A DNA stretch of 64,000 bases from Limnephilus marmoratus. Its lineage: Eukaryota > Arthropoda > Insecta > Trichoptera > Limnephilidae. A model generated the notes under the pieces. The model was not told the DNA's origin. It saw only the letters and a program-made list of their open reading frames with translations, and ran no database searches. The number at the start of each line of letters is the position of its first letter. The first letter of the stretch is position 1. Shown here in pieces: positions 1 to 9,889 of the stretch. The stretch covers positions 33,836,734-33,900,733 of the forward strand of contig OU862934.1 in NCBI GenBank assembly GCA_917880885.1, in the 5' to 3' direction. Made by a program: the position numbers and the translations under genes.

Positions 1-1267
1 TCGACGTGTAGCAGTTTAGTACTAAAGTACTAGATATCGAGATCGTTACAATTGTTTTGTTCTTGTCTTCCTACTTTGAGATTTCTACCCCTCGTCTAAT
101 AGTATGTAACGTCATAGCCTAATACTTTATATTTTTCTAGGCTTGTAAAAAACTAAAGCCAAGATGTGTTCTACTCGCAGTATTTAATTGAATTAATGAA
201 ATTATTGTTCACTATTAGCCCGCTAAAATGGCCGAAAGTTAAAAAAAAAATAGATTTCGTTATTTGGAAAAAAAATAAAACAAAGGATTCATATTTTATA
301 TATTGTAACAAACTTATTTTTTATTCTATAACTACAGTACAAAGAACCCAAAAAAAAAATTAACATATGTGATGTGTTGGTTAAAAATATAAAAGGGGAA
401 AATAACACTTTTTCTGGATAAAATCAGAATTCTTGTTGACTTATCTACTTGTATTCGACTTGAACTTTTTTTTCATTTTTGTCAGTTATACGCATTTTGT
501 AATAATAAACAAACATTAAAATATTAAATTACTGAAAAAATAATGATTAAAAATTAAAAAACAAAATGGTTTTAGGTTAGTTTTCTGATTTTCAATGCAT
601 TTTAGAGGGCTAATAACCGTTTTTAAAAAAATAAATTTAAATGCAGCTCTTATTTTCTTTGTAAGACACAACTTTTGAGACCCCGGGCGTTTCTGAATTC
701 AAAAGTTGAACTAATTGACACACCCTAATGTACAAGCAAGCATAAATTGATTTTTATACTATATTAAGATTGCCGCCCCTCCGAATAACATCCCATCTTT
801 TCTTGATTCCAATATTTCATGTAATAATGAAATTTTTCCATTTAAATAAAAATAATTTAAATTCACTCCCCATCATTCGAAAATATGGCTTGTGTTCGAG
901 GCTGTCAGTCAGAAACATTTAAAAAAATATATTTTTTAACTCTTGGAAGTTTTTCAAGTCCTGTCTGAACGCATCCCCAAACAACAACTAACTAACCATT
1001 AAAATATGTAAATAAATACAATAATATTTTTTTACCGTGGCTACAAATCTTCATACAAGTCTTCCACATAGCCTTCGGGAGGTAGTAGATAGTAACGAAA
1101 TAAGCACCCACTCCCTTCGCCACCCCCTAAACAACCTCACTTCCGCACCCCACCTTCACCTTACCCCTCACCGCCCACCTACTCCAAACCACCCTGTTTC
1201 ACCTCCATCGTAGGTAGAAAGCCACCCTTCAAGAATATAAGGGTGGATTTTAGGGTGGGCCGCCAAT
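1..1267. other. Unassigned AT-rich sequence
   Basis: I recognise no gene or repeat family here. The stretch is rich in A and T homopolymers. A short C-rich segment near 1,100-1,200 gives an open frame on the minus strand, but that frame only runs out of the adjacent minisatellite. Confidence 0.4.
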
Positions 1268-1279
1268 GCGTAGTTTTTT

Positions 1280-1770
1280 TGAAGTAAAACTTCTTTACGC
1301 ACGCTCGACTTGGGGGGTAAGCTGGTGAATGCGTTACGAAAAGCGGTGATTGTTACGAAAAATGTCATGCGAACGGTGATCGATTTGATCGACTTGACTT
1401 GGGGAGTGATTAGGATAAGGATGACGATAAGAATCGTCACCCCAAGGTCATAGGTCACCCCAAGGTCGTAGGTCTCCCCAAGGTCGTAGGTCACCCCAAG
1501 GTCGTTAGTCACCCCAAGGTCGTAGGTCACCCCATGGTCGTAGACCACCCCAAGGTCGTAAGTCACCCCAAGGTAATAGGTCACCCCAAGGTCATAAGTC
1601 ACCCCAAAGTCATAGGTCACCCCAAGGTCGTAGGTCACCCCATGTCATATTTCACACCAATGTCATAATATGTCACCCCTAGGTCATAGGTCACCCCATT
1701 CGCTACGTTTGGTAACTTAGCAGGGATACCTGGGTTTTTTGGGCGAGGTTTGTCTTATAGTTTTACTTCA
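1280..1770. mobile_element. Short inverted-repeat element (family E), copy 1
   Basis: The left end has TGAAGTAAAACTT and the right end has its complement AGTTTTACTTCA, followed by a conserved flank (GTCGTGTGGTCT). A second copy with the same two ends lies at 27,907-28,133, and both share the segment TTTACGCACGC next to the left end. This is consistent with a non-autonomous element with about 13-bp terminal inverted repeats. No target duplication is clear and the superfamily is unknown. The interior here is expanded by an 18-bp minisatellite. Confidence 0.5.
1440..1697. repeat. 18-bp minisatellite, about 14 units
   Basis: The unit is close to AGGTCGTAGGTCACCCCA and repeats head to tail with substitutions. 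Because 18 is a multiple of three, the minus strand reads through as a six-residue repeat (GVTYDL and variants), giving a 156-codon open frame from 1,638 to 1,168. I regard that frame as a by-product of the repeat length rather than a gene. Confidence 0.85.
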
Positions 1771-2021
1771 GTCGTGTGGTCTAAAGCACACTAGTTTTTT
1801 TTTTAGATTTCAGGGTTTCATTTTCTTACTTCACTTCAACGGGGTCAGAATAGGAGGGTGGTGTCTTCTCGTTTGACCACCTAAGGTTGGTTCCTAAGGA
1901 ATTGAACACCAAACAGCAAAGTAACCTTCTTCTTCCCGTCTCCCTTTTCCCTATCACACCCCCACCCTTTAGCCTTGTAACAAATATATACCTACTTAAA
2001 TAAAATTTAAAAAAATTACGA

Positions 2022-2280
2022 GAGCACCGCACAAGAGGATCAACTGCTTTCAACCGTCTGGAACCAGTAAGACAGTGGCATCCCCAATAGGGGTGTTGTG
2101 AGTTGAAGGAATGGAGAGGGGAAAGAGATGTGGATGAGGAAGGTGGGAAGTACCGGGCTATTTAGATCTTGTCACCAAACATGGCTAAAGTCATTTCAAG
2201 CAACGCTTCAATTCTGAATGGTGGTCTTTCAGCAGGGCGATCCTGAAAGTGTCTAGCACTCTTAAACGTGACGCAAATAT
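2022..2280 (-). mobile_element. SINE-A copy, 5'-truncated
   Basis: SINE-A is a tRNA-headed SINE with many copies in this window. This copy has the diagnostic 3' body: the GCACAAGAG tail motif at 2,030, the CCCCAAT region at 2,082, and the motif meaning 'ATCTGGTCACCAAACATGG' on the plus strand near 2,167. The tRNA-like head is missing at the right end. Confidence 0.75.
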
Positions 2281-3032
2281 AGATAATAGACTAAATAAGT
2301 CTATTATCATTACATTACATAGTATAAAATGAAGTCGCTTAAAATGTATGTGCGCATAGATCTTTTAAACGACGCAACAGATTTTCATGTGGTTTTTACC
2401 AGAAGATAGAATGATTATACGTATAAATGTATATAGGTTTATATGTATAAAAATAAATTTATATGTATAGCAGAGAAAAGCGGAGAAATTCAAATATTCA
2501 ATTCAGGCAGCGGGCAGCTTGCAAACGGGTGGTGTGGATTTTTTAAAAATTGGGTAATGACGTTGTGTTTCGTTAGCCACAGCAACGTGTGGCCGGGTCT
2601 GCTAGTTTTAAATGAATGAATTGTGAAATAATACAGATTAAATGTCAGAATTTAAATCCGTGACTTCCGGATTCGTAGACAAGGATCGTAAATTGTAACC
2701 CCTCAACCGCGGAAGCCATTGTTGTGGAATATGTTATATACAGACATATATTTACATTATGTAATAAAATCGCCATTTTGATATTAAAATTAAATAGAAT
2801 GATTTTGGGAAAAAAGTCAAACAAGTGAAAATACATTTTCACAACTTTGAATTTTGGCACAAGGCCAAATGGAGAATGGTATTTTTTTTACGTCATCGTG
2901 TAATTTTAAGACTACCAAAGTGGTAACCGAACAACTCAGAATGAAACTAACTCAGAAACTCATTTGAAAATTCATTAAAAGTGATGAAAAAATTATATGT
3001 AATATTGGTTAAATAGTTTACATTAGGTTGGG
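2281..3032. other. Mostly unassigned; possible Helitron-like 3' end
   Basis: Most of this stretch is unassigned AT-rich DNA. Near 2,580-2,605 the sequence GGCCGGGTCTGCTAG followed by T resembles the 3' ends of the Helitron-like family at 35,691 and 12,051 (GCCGGG, then CTAG before T). I could not place a 5' end. Confidence 0.35.
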
Positions 3033-3040
3033 GTTATGGG

Positions 3041-3337
3041 CAGTGGCGGCTCGTGACTTTTTGGTGTGCTAGAGTGCTGATATTAAAAAAATGGCATTAT
3101 TGATGTTGTTGTAGACGAAAAAAAAATTATTTTTTTTTGAAAATCATTTTTTTGTATGAAAAATTTCAGGTTAGTTTCAGTTTGGTGGTGCGCCGCACCG
3201 ATTTCCTGAAAAATCTTCATACAAAACACCGATTTTTGAAAAAAAATTAAATTTTTTTTTCGCATACGACAACATCCATGATGCCATTTTTTTAATATTA
3301 GCACCCTAGCACAACCAAAAGTCACGAGCCGCCACTG
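3041..3337. mobile_element. hAT MITE, 297 bp, with 8-bp target duplication
   Basis: The ends are long terminal inverted repeats beginning CAGTGGCGGCTCGTGACTTT and extending roughly 55 bp with a few mismatches. They are flanked by a perfect 8-bp direct repeat GTTATGGG (3,033-3,040 and 3,338-3,345). An 8-bp duplication with CAG-type termini is characteristic of hAT transposons. The element has no transposase, so it is a non-autonomous MITE. Confidence 0.88.
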
Positions 3338-3564
3338 GTTATGGGCTATTTTAAAAATATGTTTTCATAGCTTTTAATGACTTTTCAAAGAGATTTGATT
3401 CTGAGTTGGCATGGAACGCTAAAGTATCCGAAATTGCAGAAAAACTTTATTTATAGGGCCACCCTGGTGTACCCACAAAATATGAGTTGTTTCATTCAAC
3501 CCAAAATTTCTTGCGACGTAAAAGCTGCTCGATTCAAACCATTTTCAAATCATTTCAAAACGTG

Positions 3565-3773
3565 ATGGACCATAGTTAGTAGATGAATGAACAAATGCGC
3601 CGAGTTCCAGCCAGGCATTATGGATTCAATTCCTCTGCTAGCAAAGTCCTTGTTATAAATGGGAAGATTCTGAACAACCTGCGTTATGCAGATGATACGG
3701 TACTTCTAACAAGTAACATTTAGGATCTACAACTTCTGCTGAATCAAGTAGTGAAGATTTGTGAGAATTTTGG
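3565..3773 (+). pseudogene. RTE-like LINE reverse transcriptase, part 1
   Basis: Translation gives the reverse-transcriptase C-motif YADD at 3,685-3,696, preceded by a segment like INGKILNNLRYADD. A stop codon (TAG, 3,721-3,723) interrupts the frame a few residues later, and the reading continues to FGLEL just before the hAT insertion at 3,782. The frame resumes on the far side of that insertion. The copy is 5'-truncated and inactive. The family resembles insect RTE elements, judged from the better-preserved relative at 26,780-27,372. Confidence 0.75.
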
Positions 3774-3781
3774 GTTAGAAC

Positions 3782-4352
3782 TAGGGGTCGATCGAGATCT
3801 CGGTCTCAGCATTCTCGGTTATAAATTCTACAAAGAACTTTGTGTCGGTTCTCGGCGAAAAATCGCCGAGATTCTGGGCCATAACCGAGATCGTTGTAAG
3901 TAGGTACGGTATAGGATAATGGGATTCGAATCTACCGCACGCGTCCACATACGTAATTGAATGTAAGTATTGGTATTCGTCACCATATCAAGTACTTAGG
4001 TCTGCAGCAAAAAAGTTTTTATCAGCACCGCCGCATATATTTAGCAGAGCTGGTCAATTATATGACATGAGGCGACACTCTTTGAAGGGTGAAAACGTAG
4101 AAAATTTGCTTTTTATGTGCCACGAGTACAACATCGTGTTGTTCAATTTTGATTATTAAAACTATTTAAAACAAATTATTATTACATTCTTAAATATTAT
4201 ACTATATTATGCAAAAATAGCATATTTTCTTTTTTTTTCTCAATTTATCTATTCTCGGTCTTGGCTCTTGGTCTCAGCCGAGATTTTAATTTATTCTCGG
4301 TCTCGGTCTCGGACTCGGCCGAGAACGAAAAACCTGTCTCGGTCGACCCTTA
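3782..4352. mobile_element. hAT MITE, 571 bp, inserted in a LINE
   Basis: The left end reads TAGGGGTCGATCGAGA and the right end, on the opposite strand, TAAGGGTCGACCGAGA: imperfect terminal inverted repeats. The 8-bp target duplication GTTAGAAC is perfect (3,774-3,781 and 4,353-4,360) and fits the hAT preference nTnnnnAn. Subterminal CTCGG-type repeats (3,795-3,890 and 4,254-4,340) are plentiful, as in many hAT MITEs. There is no transposase frame. Confidence 0.88.
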
Positions 4353-4360
4353 GTTAGAAC

Positions 4361-4618
4361 TGAATATAAATATATCAAAATGCATGCTCGTAAGCAAAAA
4401 TAACGTATTGAATGAAAATCTTTATATTGCTGGAACGAAACTAAAGAAGGTACAGAGTATTGTATACTTAGACTGCAATTTAAATGATAGATGAGATCCT
4501 TCGGTTGAAATCAAATGCTGCATTGAGCAAGCTCGTGCAACCTTTATCCGCATGAAAAAGATGTTCTGCAGTCATGATCTCAACCTTGGATTACGAATGC
4601 GAATGGTCAGATGCTACG
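4361..4618 (+). pseudogene. RTE-like LINE reverse transcriptase, part 2
   Basis: This is the direct continuation of the frame cut at 3,773. It holds the segment after the catalytic motif (around NINISKCMLVSKNN) and then IEQARATFIRMKKMFCSHD, which closely matches the same region of the minus-strand copy at 26,780-27,372. A TGA at 4,492-4,494 stands where that copy has a tryptophan codon. Similarity to this family stops at about 4,618. Confidence 0.78.
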
Positions 4619-4880
4619 TACAACGTAATAATGTACAACCAAAGGGAGCCTGCTGTGCCTCAATAGGACTATCCTATCCAAACCGTGGTATCAAGAACTC
4701 CCCACTTTTCCTAAAACGAAATTTTCTCACTTATTCGAATGAGAATTGTTCCGTTCCTTCTCACCTTTTTAAAATTCACATCCTTGACTCCCTCAGATTG
4801 TACATTCTGTGGTCTAGAAGTGAGAACTTTAGATCACATATTTTATGGTTGTCTCTTTCTCAACAAATATCCTCTCATCA
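4619..4880 (+). pseudogene. C-terminal zinc-finger fragment of another LINE
   Basis: This 260-bp segment sits between two pieces of RTE-like sequence but does not belong to that family. It encodes a C-x2-C...H-x4-C pattern (CTFCGLEVRTLDHIFYGC, starting at 4,799), the knuckle found at the C-terminus of Jockey-type and related LINE reverse transcriptases. The frame is short and open. How it came to lie between two RTE-like pieces is unclear; an insertion is the simplest reading. Confidence 0.6.
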
Positions 4881-4884
4881 AGCC

Positions 4885-5345
4885 TTATCAGATTAAAACT
4901 AAGGCAGAGAATGTTAAAATGTTATGTGTGGTCGGTCTTGCTGTATGGATGTGAAACATGGAGCTTGAAAGTAAATACCATAAACAGGGTAGAGGCTTTT
5001 GAAATGTGGCTTCACCGCAGAATGCTAAAGGTCCCATGGACCGACATGATCACCAACACAGAAATTCTCAGGTGGGCTAGAGCAGATAGAGAACTGCTTA
5101 CATTAATAAAAATCAGGAAAATTTCATAGCTGGGTCATGAACTTCGATGGGAGAAGTATCACTTGCTCCATTTAATATTGAAAAGCAAGATAGAGGGTCG
5201 CCGAGGGCCTGGTAGGAGACAAAAGTCTTGGCTGCGAAATATACGAGAGTGGACCGGCATTAGAAGTGTGGAGGAGCTATTCCGGGCAGCGCAAGATAGA
5301 GAGACATTTTCAAGAGTGATCGCCAACTTCGGGGGGACCTGACAC
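4885..5345 (+). pseudogene. RTE-like LINE, C-terminal region
   Basis: The translation contains the conserved block around VLLYGCETWSL, then AFEMWLHRRMLKVPW, and near the end EGRRGPGRR followed by SWLRNIREWTG, which closely match the copy at 26,780-27,372. At least one frameshift or stop follows position 5,128. The diverged wording suggests a different copy or subfamily from the piece at 4,361-4,618. Confidence 0.75.
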
Positions 5346-5797
5346 GGGACACAAAGAAGAAAACGAAGCCTTATCTAAAATTGCCCATCTCATCTCTTGT
5401 AAGTTTGATCTCGATTCCAAACTTTCATATGAATTTAAAATTTGCCTATTTAAATAAAAATAGTACCTACATAAATTCACCTTTGCTCTTTCCATAATTT
5501 TAAATGGTGACCTAGAACACCTTTCAAAGGTGAAAGCCTGAATCATTTGAAAAAAAATGTACAGCCAATCTATTTCCCACTGGCCTAACGAGTCTTGAAT
5601 ATTTTATAAAACTATGCTTACGGATTCAAAAAATAAAGCCTCAAAGAGACCTTTTATTTTCCTAAACAATATTCTTTTGATCATAGAAAGTAGTCGTTAC
5701 GTTTATTTCAATGTCTTTCGCATTATTTTGATCTCAATTCGTATGAATTTCTGGGGACTATTATGTTAGGATTTAATAAATCCAAAGAAGGAAGCAT
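5346..5797. other. Unassigned
   Basis: This stretch follows a LINE 3' end and precedes a Penelope fragment. I see no recognisable coding or repeat features beyond A+T richness. Confidence 0.35.
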
Positions 5798-5955
5798 AAA
5801 CATGACATGATATTGGGTTTTTGTAGATTTCAATTGCCTCCGTAATCAGGCGTGCTCTATGGGTTTTGGGTCTTCCCAAGACAACAAATCCAAAGTAATG
5901 ACCGGTTTCGATTAAGTGCTCGGCGACTGCCGATTTGTCAGGATGGCCGAGTTTA
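5798..5955 (-). pseudogene. Penelope-like element, endonuclease C-terminus (inverted copy)
   Basis: The minus strand encodes a segment with DKSAVAEHLIETGH followed by ARLITEAIEIYKNP. This is the C-terminal part of the GIY-YIG endonuclease of Penelope-like retroelements, whose usual pattern is KSAxAEH...TGH...REAIEI. The catalytic GIY/YIG N-terminal half is absent. The copy abuts a plus-strand copy of the same region, so the two lie head to head. Confidence 0.78.
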
Positions 5956-6310
5956 CAAGCACGAAAAACCCATGGAGCACGCCTGATTACCGAGGCAATT
6001 GAAATCCACAAAAACCCAATTAATATTAATAGAGACGACGGAGGTAAACTCAATAGTTCTTGGTATCCGGTAATTGAGGGCTACACCAAAGCTAAACGCA
6101 AAAACAGTTGTGAAGTATATTGTAATTCCAGCTTGAAGTGGAGTGGAGCTGGCGTCACGGTATTGCTTCTAAGTACATAAGCACACATTTCACCACTAAC
6201 AATTATCTACACATCTGCCCTAATGATGGACACTATAACACTGTCCGAAACGTTGGCTAAGGAGGAGGTAGCCCAACATGGTATAACACCCCAAAAATAA
6301 ATAACAAAAA
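5956..6310 (+). pseudogene. Penelope-like element, 3' end
   Basis: The plus strand encodes ARLITEAIEIHKNPININ followed by RDDGGKLNSSWYPVI, the terminal part of the Penelope endonuclease. A non-coding 3' region follows with a hammerhead-like motif and a conserved end (GGAGGTAGC..AACA..GTATAACACC) that recurs at 12,390, 16,600, 35,065 and 62,160. Inverted juxtaposition of partial copies is common in Penelope elements. Confidence 0.8.
6220..6250 (+). ncRNA. Hammerhead-like motif, degenerate core
   Basis: The arrangement is CTAATGA, a 5-bp stem (GGACA/TGTCC), then GAAA. The canonical core is CTGATGA, so one core base is changed and self-cleavage is unlikely. Its location in the 3' region of a Penelope fragment fits the known association of hammerhead ribozymes with these elements. 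Confidence 0.5.
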
Positions 6311-6324
6311 TTAACAATTATTAT

Positions 6325-6535
6325 AAGCAATAATTATCAGCCTGAAACACTCATCCACATTGAAAAATCTTCCGAGAAAAGATACATGACGCCAACGGGA
6401 CTTGAACCCGTGTCCTCTCGATTGCCGGTCGATTGCTCTTGACCACTGAGCTATGGCGGCTTATCTCGTACCCGCCAAATGATTCAATATATGCTAGTGT
6501 TTCATTCAACAATTACTGCTTATTATATTTTTTCA
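6325..6535 (-). repeat. tRNA-like repeat T1, inverted copy
   Basis: This is a reverse-complement copy of part of the 414-bp unit that is tandemly repeated just downstream. It includes the full tRNA-like segment (6,387-6,460) and flanking unit sequence on both sides. The junction with the forward array at about 6,536 makes a head-to-head arrangement. Confidence 0.85.
6387..6460 (-). tRNA. tRNA-like sequence (T1, inverted)
   Basis: A 74-nt sequence with paired acceptor ends (GCCGCCA/TGGCGTC, one mismatch), an A-box-like TAGCTCAGTGG and a B-box-like GGTTCAAGTCC. The anticodon arm can be drawn with GGC in the loop (alanine), but position 33 is not T and the arm has a mismatch. It is more likely tRNA-derived repeat DNA than a working gene. 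Confidence 0.45.
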
Positions 6536-6901
6536 CACGGGTTCAAGTCCCGTTGGCGTCATGTATCTTTTCTCGGAAGATTTTTCAATGTGGATGAGTG
6601 TTTCAGGCTGATAATTATTGCTTATAATAATTGTTACCCTTTGTGCTATGCTTAAAAAATCTTGTCTTAAAAACGTTAGTTTTACAATTAAAAATAATAA
6701 TTAATATTTGACAAGTTTAAGTATTTCCCCAATAAATGAAGACATAATTTGTCTCGACGCCACCTAGCGAGGGACTTAACACTTACAATGTTTCTCTCGC
6801 AAAAATAAAGTTGGTTGTTTTCAGGTGGAAAAAATATAATAAGCAGTAATTGTTGAATGAAACACTAGCATATATTGAATCATTTGGCGGGTACGAGATA
6901 A

Positions 6902-6975
6902 GCCGCCATAGCTCAGTGGTCAAGAGCAATCGACCGGCAATCGAGAGGACACGGGTTCAAGTCCCGTTGGCGTCA
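6902..6975 (+). tRNA. tRNA-like sequence (T1, forward 1)
   Basis: Same 74-nt sequence as at 6,387-6,460, in forward orientation. A-box-like and B-box-like promoter elements are both present, so polymerase III transcription is plausible. The non-standard anticodon loop argues against a functional tRNA. Confidence 0.45.
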
Positions 6976-7315
6976 TGTATCTTTTCTCGGAAGATTTTTC
7001 AATGTGGATGAGTGTTTCAGGCTGATAATTATTGCTTATAATAATTGTTACCCTTTGTGCTATGCTTAAAAAATCTTGTCTTAAAAACGTTAGTTTTACA
7101 ATTAAAAATAATAATTAATATTTGACAAGTTTAAGTATTTCCCCAATAAATGAAGACATAATTTGTCTCGACGCCACCTAGCGAGGGACTTAACACTTAC
7201 AATGTTTCTCTCGCAAAAATAAAGTTGGTTGTTTTCAGGTGGAAAAAATATAATAAGCAGTAATTGTTGAATGAAACACTAGCATATATTGAATCATTTG
7301 GCGGGTACGAGATAA

Positions 7316-7389
7316 GCCGCCATAGCTCAGTGGTCAAGAGCAATCGACCGGCAATCGAGAGGACACGGGTTCAAGTCCCGTTGGCGTCA
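7316..7389 (+). tRNA. tRNA-like sequence (T1, forward 2)
   Basis: Identical by eye to the copy 414 bp upstream. It belongs to the last, partial unit of the array. Confidence 0.45.
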
Positions 7390-7570
7390 TGTATCTTTTC
7401 TCGGAAGATTTTTCAATGTGGATGAGTGTTTCAGGCTGATAATTATTGCTTATAATAATTGTTACCCTTTGTGCTATGCTTAAAAAATCTTGTCTTAAAA
7501 ACGTTAGTTTTACAATTAAAAATAACAAAAATTAAATTATCTGTTTATGTGCCGCAATTGACCCCAACGT

Positions 7571-7805
7571 CGGTATCGCACAAGAGTCCTAACTGCTTCC
7601 AATCGTCTAGAGCCAATGAGACTATGGATATGGATTCCTCAATTGGGGTATTCTGTGTAGCTAAAGGAAGTTGGATAGATGGGAAGGGGAAGGTTGGGAA
7701 GTGCCTGGCGATTCAGATCTGGTCAACAATTACGGCTAAAGCCATGTCAAGCAACGGTTCAATTCTGAATGGTGGTCTTACACCAGGGCAATACGAGTAT
7801 CTTGA
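7571..7805 (-). mobile_element. SINE-A copy, 5'-truncated
   Basis: It starts with the family tail in reverse (ATCGCACAAGAGTCC), followed by CCTCAATTGGGGTATTCTG and the GATCTGGTCA...GGCTAAAGCCAT block. The tRNA-like head is absent. A 124-codon frame across it has no family support. Confidence 0.75.
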
Positions 7806-7884
7806 AATAATAACCCAACTAAAGTGGTTTTGAATTTTTATTTAATAAAATTCATTATTACATGATATTAGATTTTCACGGCCA

Positions 7885-7965
7885 AAAGTATTGTCATTAA
7901 TTATTGTTGGGATATTGTTCCTTGTTGCGCTATCTTCTTGTTTAGCCAGAGTCTTGGAAAGCTTT
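7885..7965 (-). pseudogene. Decayed Penelope 3'-end remnant
   Basis: The segment GTTGCGCTATCTTCTTGTTTAGCC aligns, with mismatches, with the conserved Penelope 3' end at 35,083-35,106. The hammerhead-like region beyond it is too diverged to score. Confidence 0.45.
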
Positions 7966-7969
7966 ACAA

Positions 7970-8028
7970 TGTTCTGAGGAAAATTATTTTCCTCAGAGCC
8001 TCCTGTGTGGAGTTAATGTAAAAAAGGG
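7970..8028 (+). mobile_element. SINE-B tail fragment
   Basis: Only the inner hairpin (CTGAGGAAAATTATTTTCCTCAG) region, the CTCCTGTGTGGAG half of the outer hairpin and a short A-rich tail remain. Confidence 0.6.
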
Positions 8029-8799
8029 CGAAATGTTTTACGACACCGAATAACGTCTGTTAGCAACTTTAATTTGGATATTACATAAACAGTGAGTGGT
8101 TTTGTCTTCCTTTTCTAATGTAATAAAATTAAAGTAACGTTTTTGGTGTCGCGAAACTGCGACTCCACTGTAAGTTGGCGATTAAATGCTGCAGAGCAAA
8201 GCCCTATGCAACCCCCGAAGGACCAGTCCCGTTGCTACTTTGCTCTATAAGTTATAAGAACGATTAAATATGCACACTCTCGCAAAACCTGATGGATAGT
8301 CAGTCGATGGTTCTGATCTGGGCTTCTGGAAAATAAGATAAGCCCAGATTGGAAAAAGGAAAAAAGGACTCACTCTAGAAGCGGCCTGACTGGTCTCCAG
8401 GTTCTGGTGTACACTTTACAATGTTATATTTTATTTTGAAATCGTAATATTTCTTATAAACAGCTGTTATGATATATGCGTCCTGTCTGAAATATTAATT
8501 TGCACTGAGCTCCAATAAGCACACTGTAACCTCTCCAAATTGGGTACTTCTCTTGCAACAATTGCCTTTTTTCATGGTGACATTTAGGATGGGAAGATTA
8601 GGTAGGTGGAATAATTTCAGGATTTTGACATTTGCTACCCACAAAGTCTGCGAATGCATACCTAACCAATCCCAACATATAATGCGCGAACAATTGTCGT
8701 TCTTCATAAGAATGGAGTATGTTGTTAAAATGTCAAAATAAGAAACTTTATACTCACTGTAAATGGATGATTACTGTAATTCTGGTCTTCGAAAGAAGT
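8029..8799. other. Unassigned
   Basis: No recognisable repeat family or gene. Short open frames on both strands between 8,495 and 8,741 overlap one another and have no recognisable similarity. Confidence 0.35.
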
Positions 8800-9062
8800 C
8801 TTGAAATCCAAGGAGCTAAGTATGCAAATAAAAAGGAAAGTCTTCAACACATGTATACTTCCAGTTATCACCTATGGATGTGAAACTTGGGCACTCTCCT
8901 TGAGAGCCTAGGAGAGAAGTTTGACAGGAATAAGGAAACAGAACGGAGTGAGATGTAGCATAATAAGGAAGAAAACTAAATAAACTAAATCATATGATCC
9001 GCGATCCACAAGAAAAATGGTGCAAAAATGTCACTGACTGGTATCCCAGAGATGGCAAGAGA
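8800..9062 (+). pseudogene. RTE-like LINE fragment, left part
   Basis: The frame includes KVFNTCILPVITYGCETWAL, the block after the reverse-transcriptase palm in many insect RTE-like LINEs, with a stop (TAG) at about 8,910 and frameshifts. It ends with WYPRDGKR, after which the frame is interrupted by a minus-strand LINE. The family-typical continuation resumes at about 9,890. Confidence 0.65.
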
Positions 9063-9889
9063 TTACTTCAGCGAAAACCTATTATTGGTTAAATTTCTGT
9101 ACATATTTATTTATTTATTTAAAATTTACGGCACAAAGTGCCATTTACAAACAATTTTGCCATTTTTTGTGTTATTTAATATATTCAAATATTTAATGTA
9201 TATACTCAAGGTGAAGAAAGATTTTTTTTTTAATTTCTCATAACAAGAGAAAAAGAGAAAAAATTGCTAACAACTAATGAAAACTTTAAAAGGATACAAT
9301 GAAATAATAAAAAAAAAACTTGTTATGAAGTAACCTCGTTACAATACGTAAGTCTGAAATGTTTGATAAGTAGAGCCTTGTATTTTAATGAGGAAATATT
9401 AAAAATATCAGCAACATTGGCGTAAAAATTACAAATGGTGAGTATTCTATTTATAACAGAATTATATCCTGCGACAGACGTATAATTGTCACAATAATAC
9501 ATACTAGGTAACCTTGATCTAATGGTAGGTACATGAAAGTGAATCAACTTTAATATATCAGGGCTATCCAACTGATGATTCACAATTTTGTAAATAAATA
9601 AAAGATCAAAAAAATTTCTTCTGTCACTTAACTTCAACAATTTCAATGAATGTAATAAAAAGTCATAATTTATTGATTCTAAAGGGATTCCAAGTCGAAA
9701 ATTAATACACCTCAAAAACTTGCGTTGAACTTTTTCAATGATATTAATGTGATTATTAAAGACAGGTGACCAAATTGTAGAGTTATATTCTAGAATGCTA
9801 CTAACATTATTAAACATTATTTAACATTATTTCATCAAACATTATTAATAAATTTTAACTGTTGGTTTTCCTAATAAAATAAAATAAAA
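9063..9889 (-). pseudogene. LINE reverse transcriptase C-terminus, inserted in an older LINE
   Basis: A 164-codon minus-strand frame (9,817-9,323) encodes a Jockey/CR1-type C-terminal region. Recognisable blocks are ILEYNSTIWSP (compare the family block ILEYASPVWSP), EKVQRKFLRCI and a following RNFFDLLFIYKI. It is 5'-truncated. It separates two pieces of an RTE-like copy that are collinear in the same frame order, so it looks like a later insertion. No clear target duplication was found. Confidence 0.72.

Larger units (their letters stand above)
6537..7527 (+). repeat. Tandem array of 414-bp T1 unit carrying a tRNA-like sequence
   Basis: Markers such as GTTCAAGTCCCGTTGGCG occur at 6,541, 6,955 and 7,369, giving an exact 414-bp period over about 2.4 units. 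The units look identical by eye. Each has one tRNA-like sequence followed by about 340 bp of AT-rich DNA. The first unit begins inside the tRNA-like T-arm, exactly where the inverted copy ends. Confidence 0.9.

Noticed and set aside
1168..1638. 156-codon minus-strand frame with a six-residue repeat
   Set aside because: It is the translation of an 18-bp minisatellite whose period happens to be a multiple of three.
1440..1697. CRISPR-like array
   Set aside because: The units are contiguous without unique spacers and the DNA is eukaryotic. It is a minisatellite.
6902..7389. Functional tandem tRNA genes
   Set aside because: The acceptor stem and anticodon arm have mismatches, position 33 is not T, and the sequence is embedded in a satellite unit. 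Listed only as tRNA-like.
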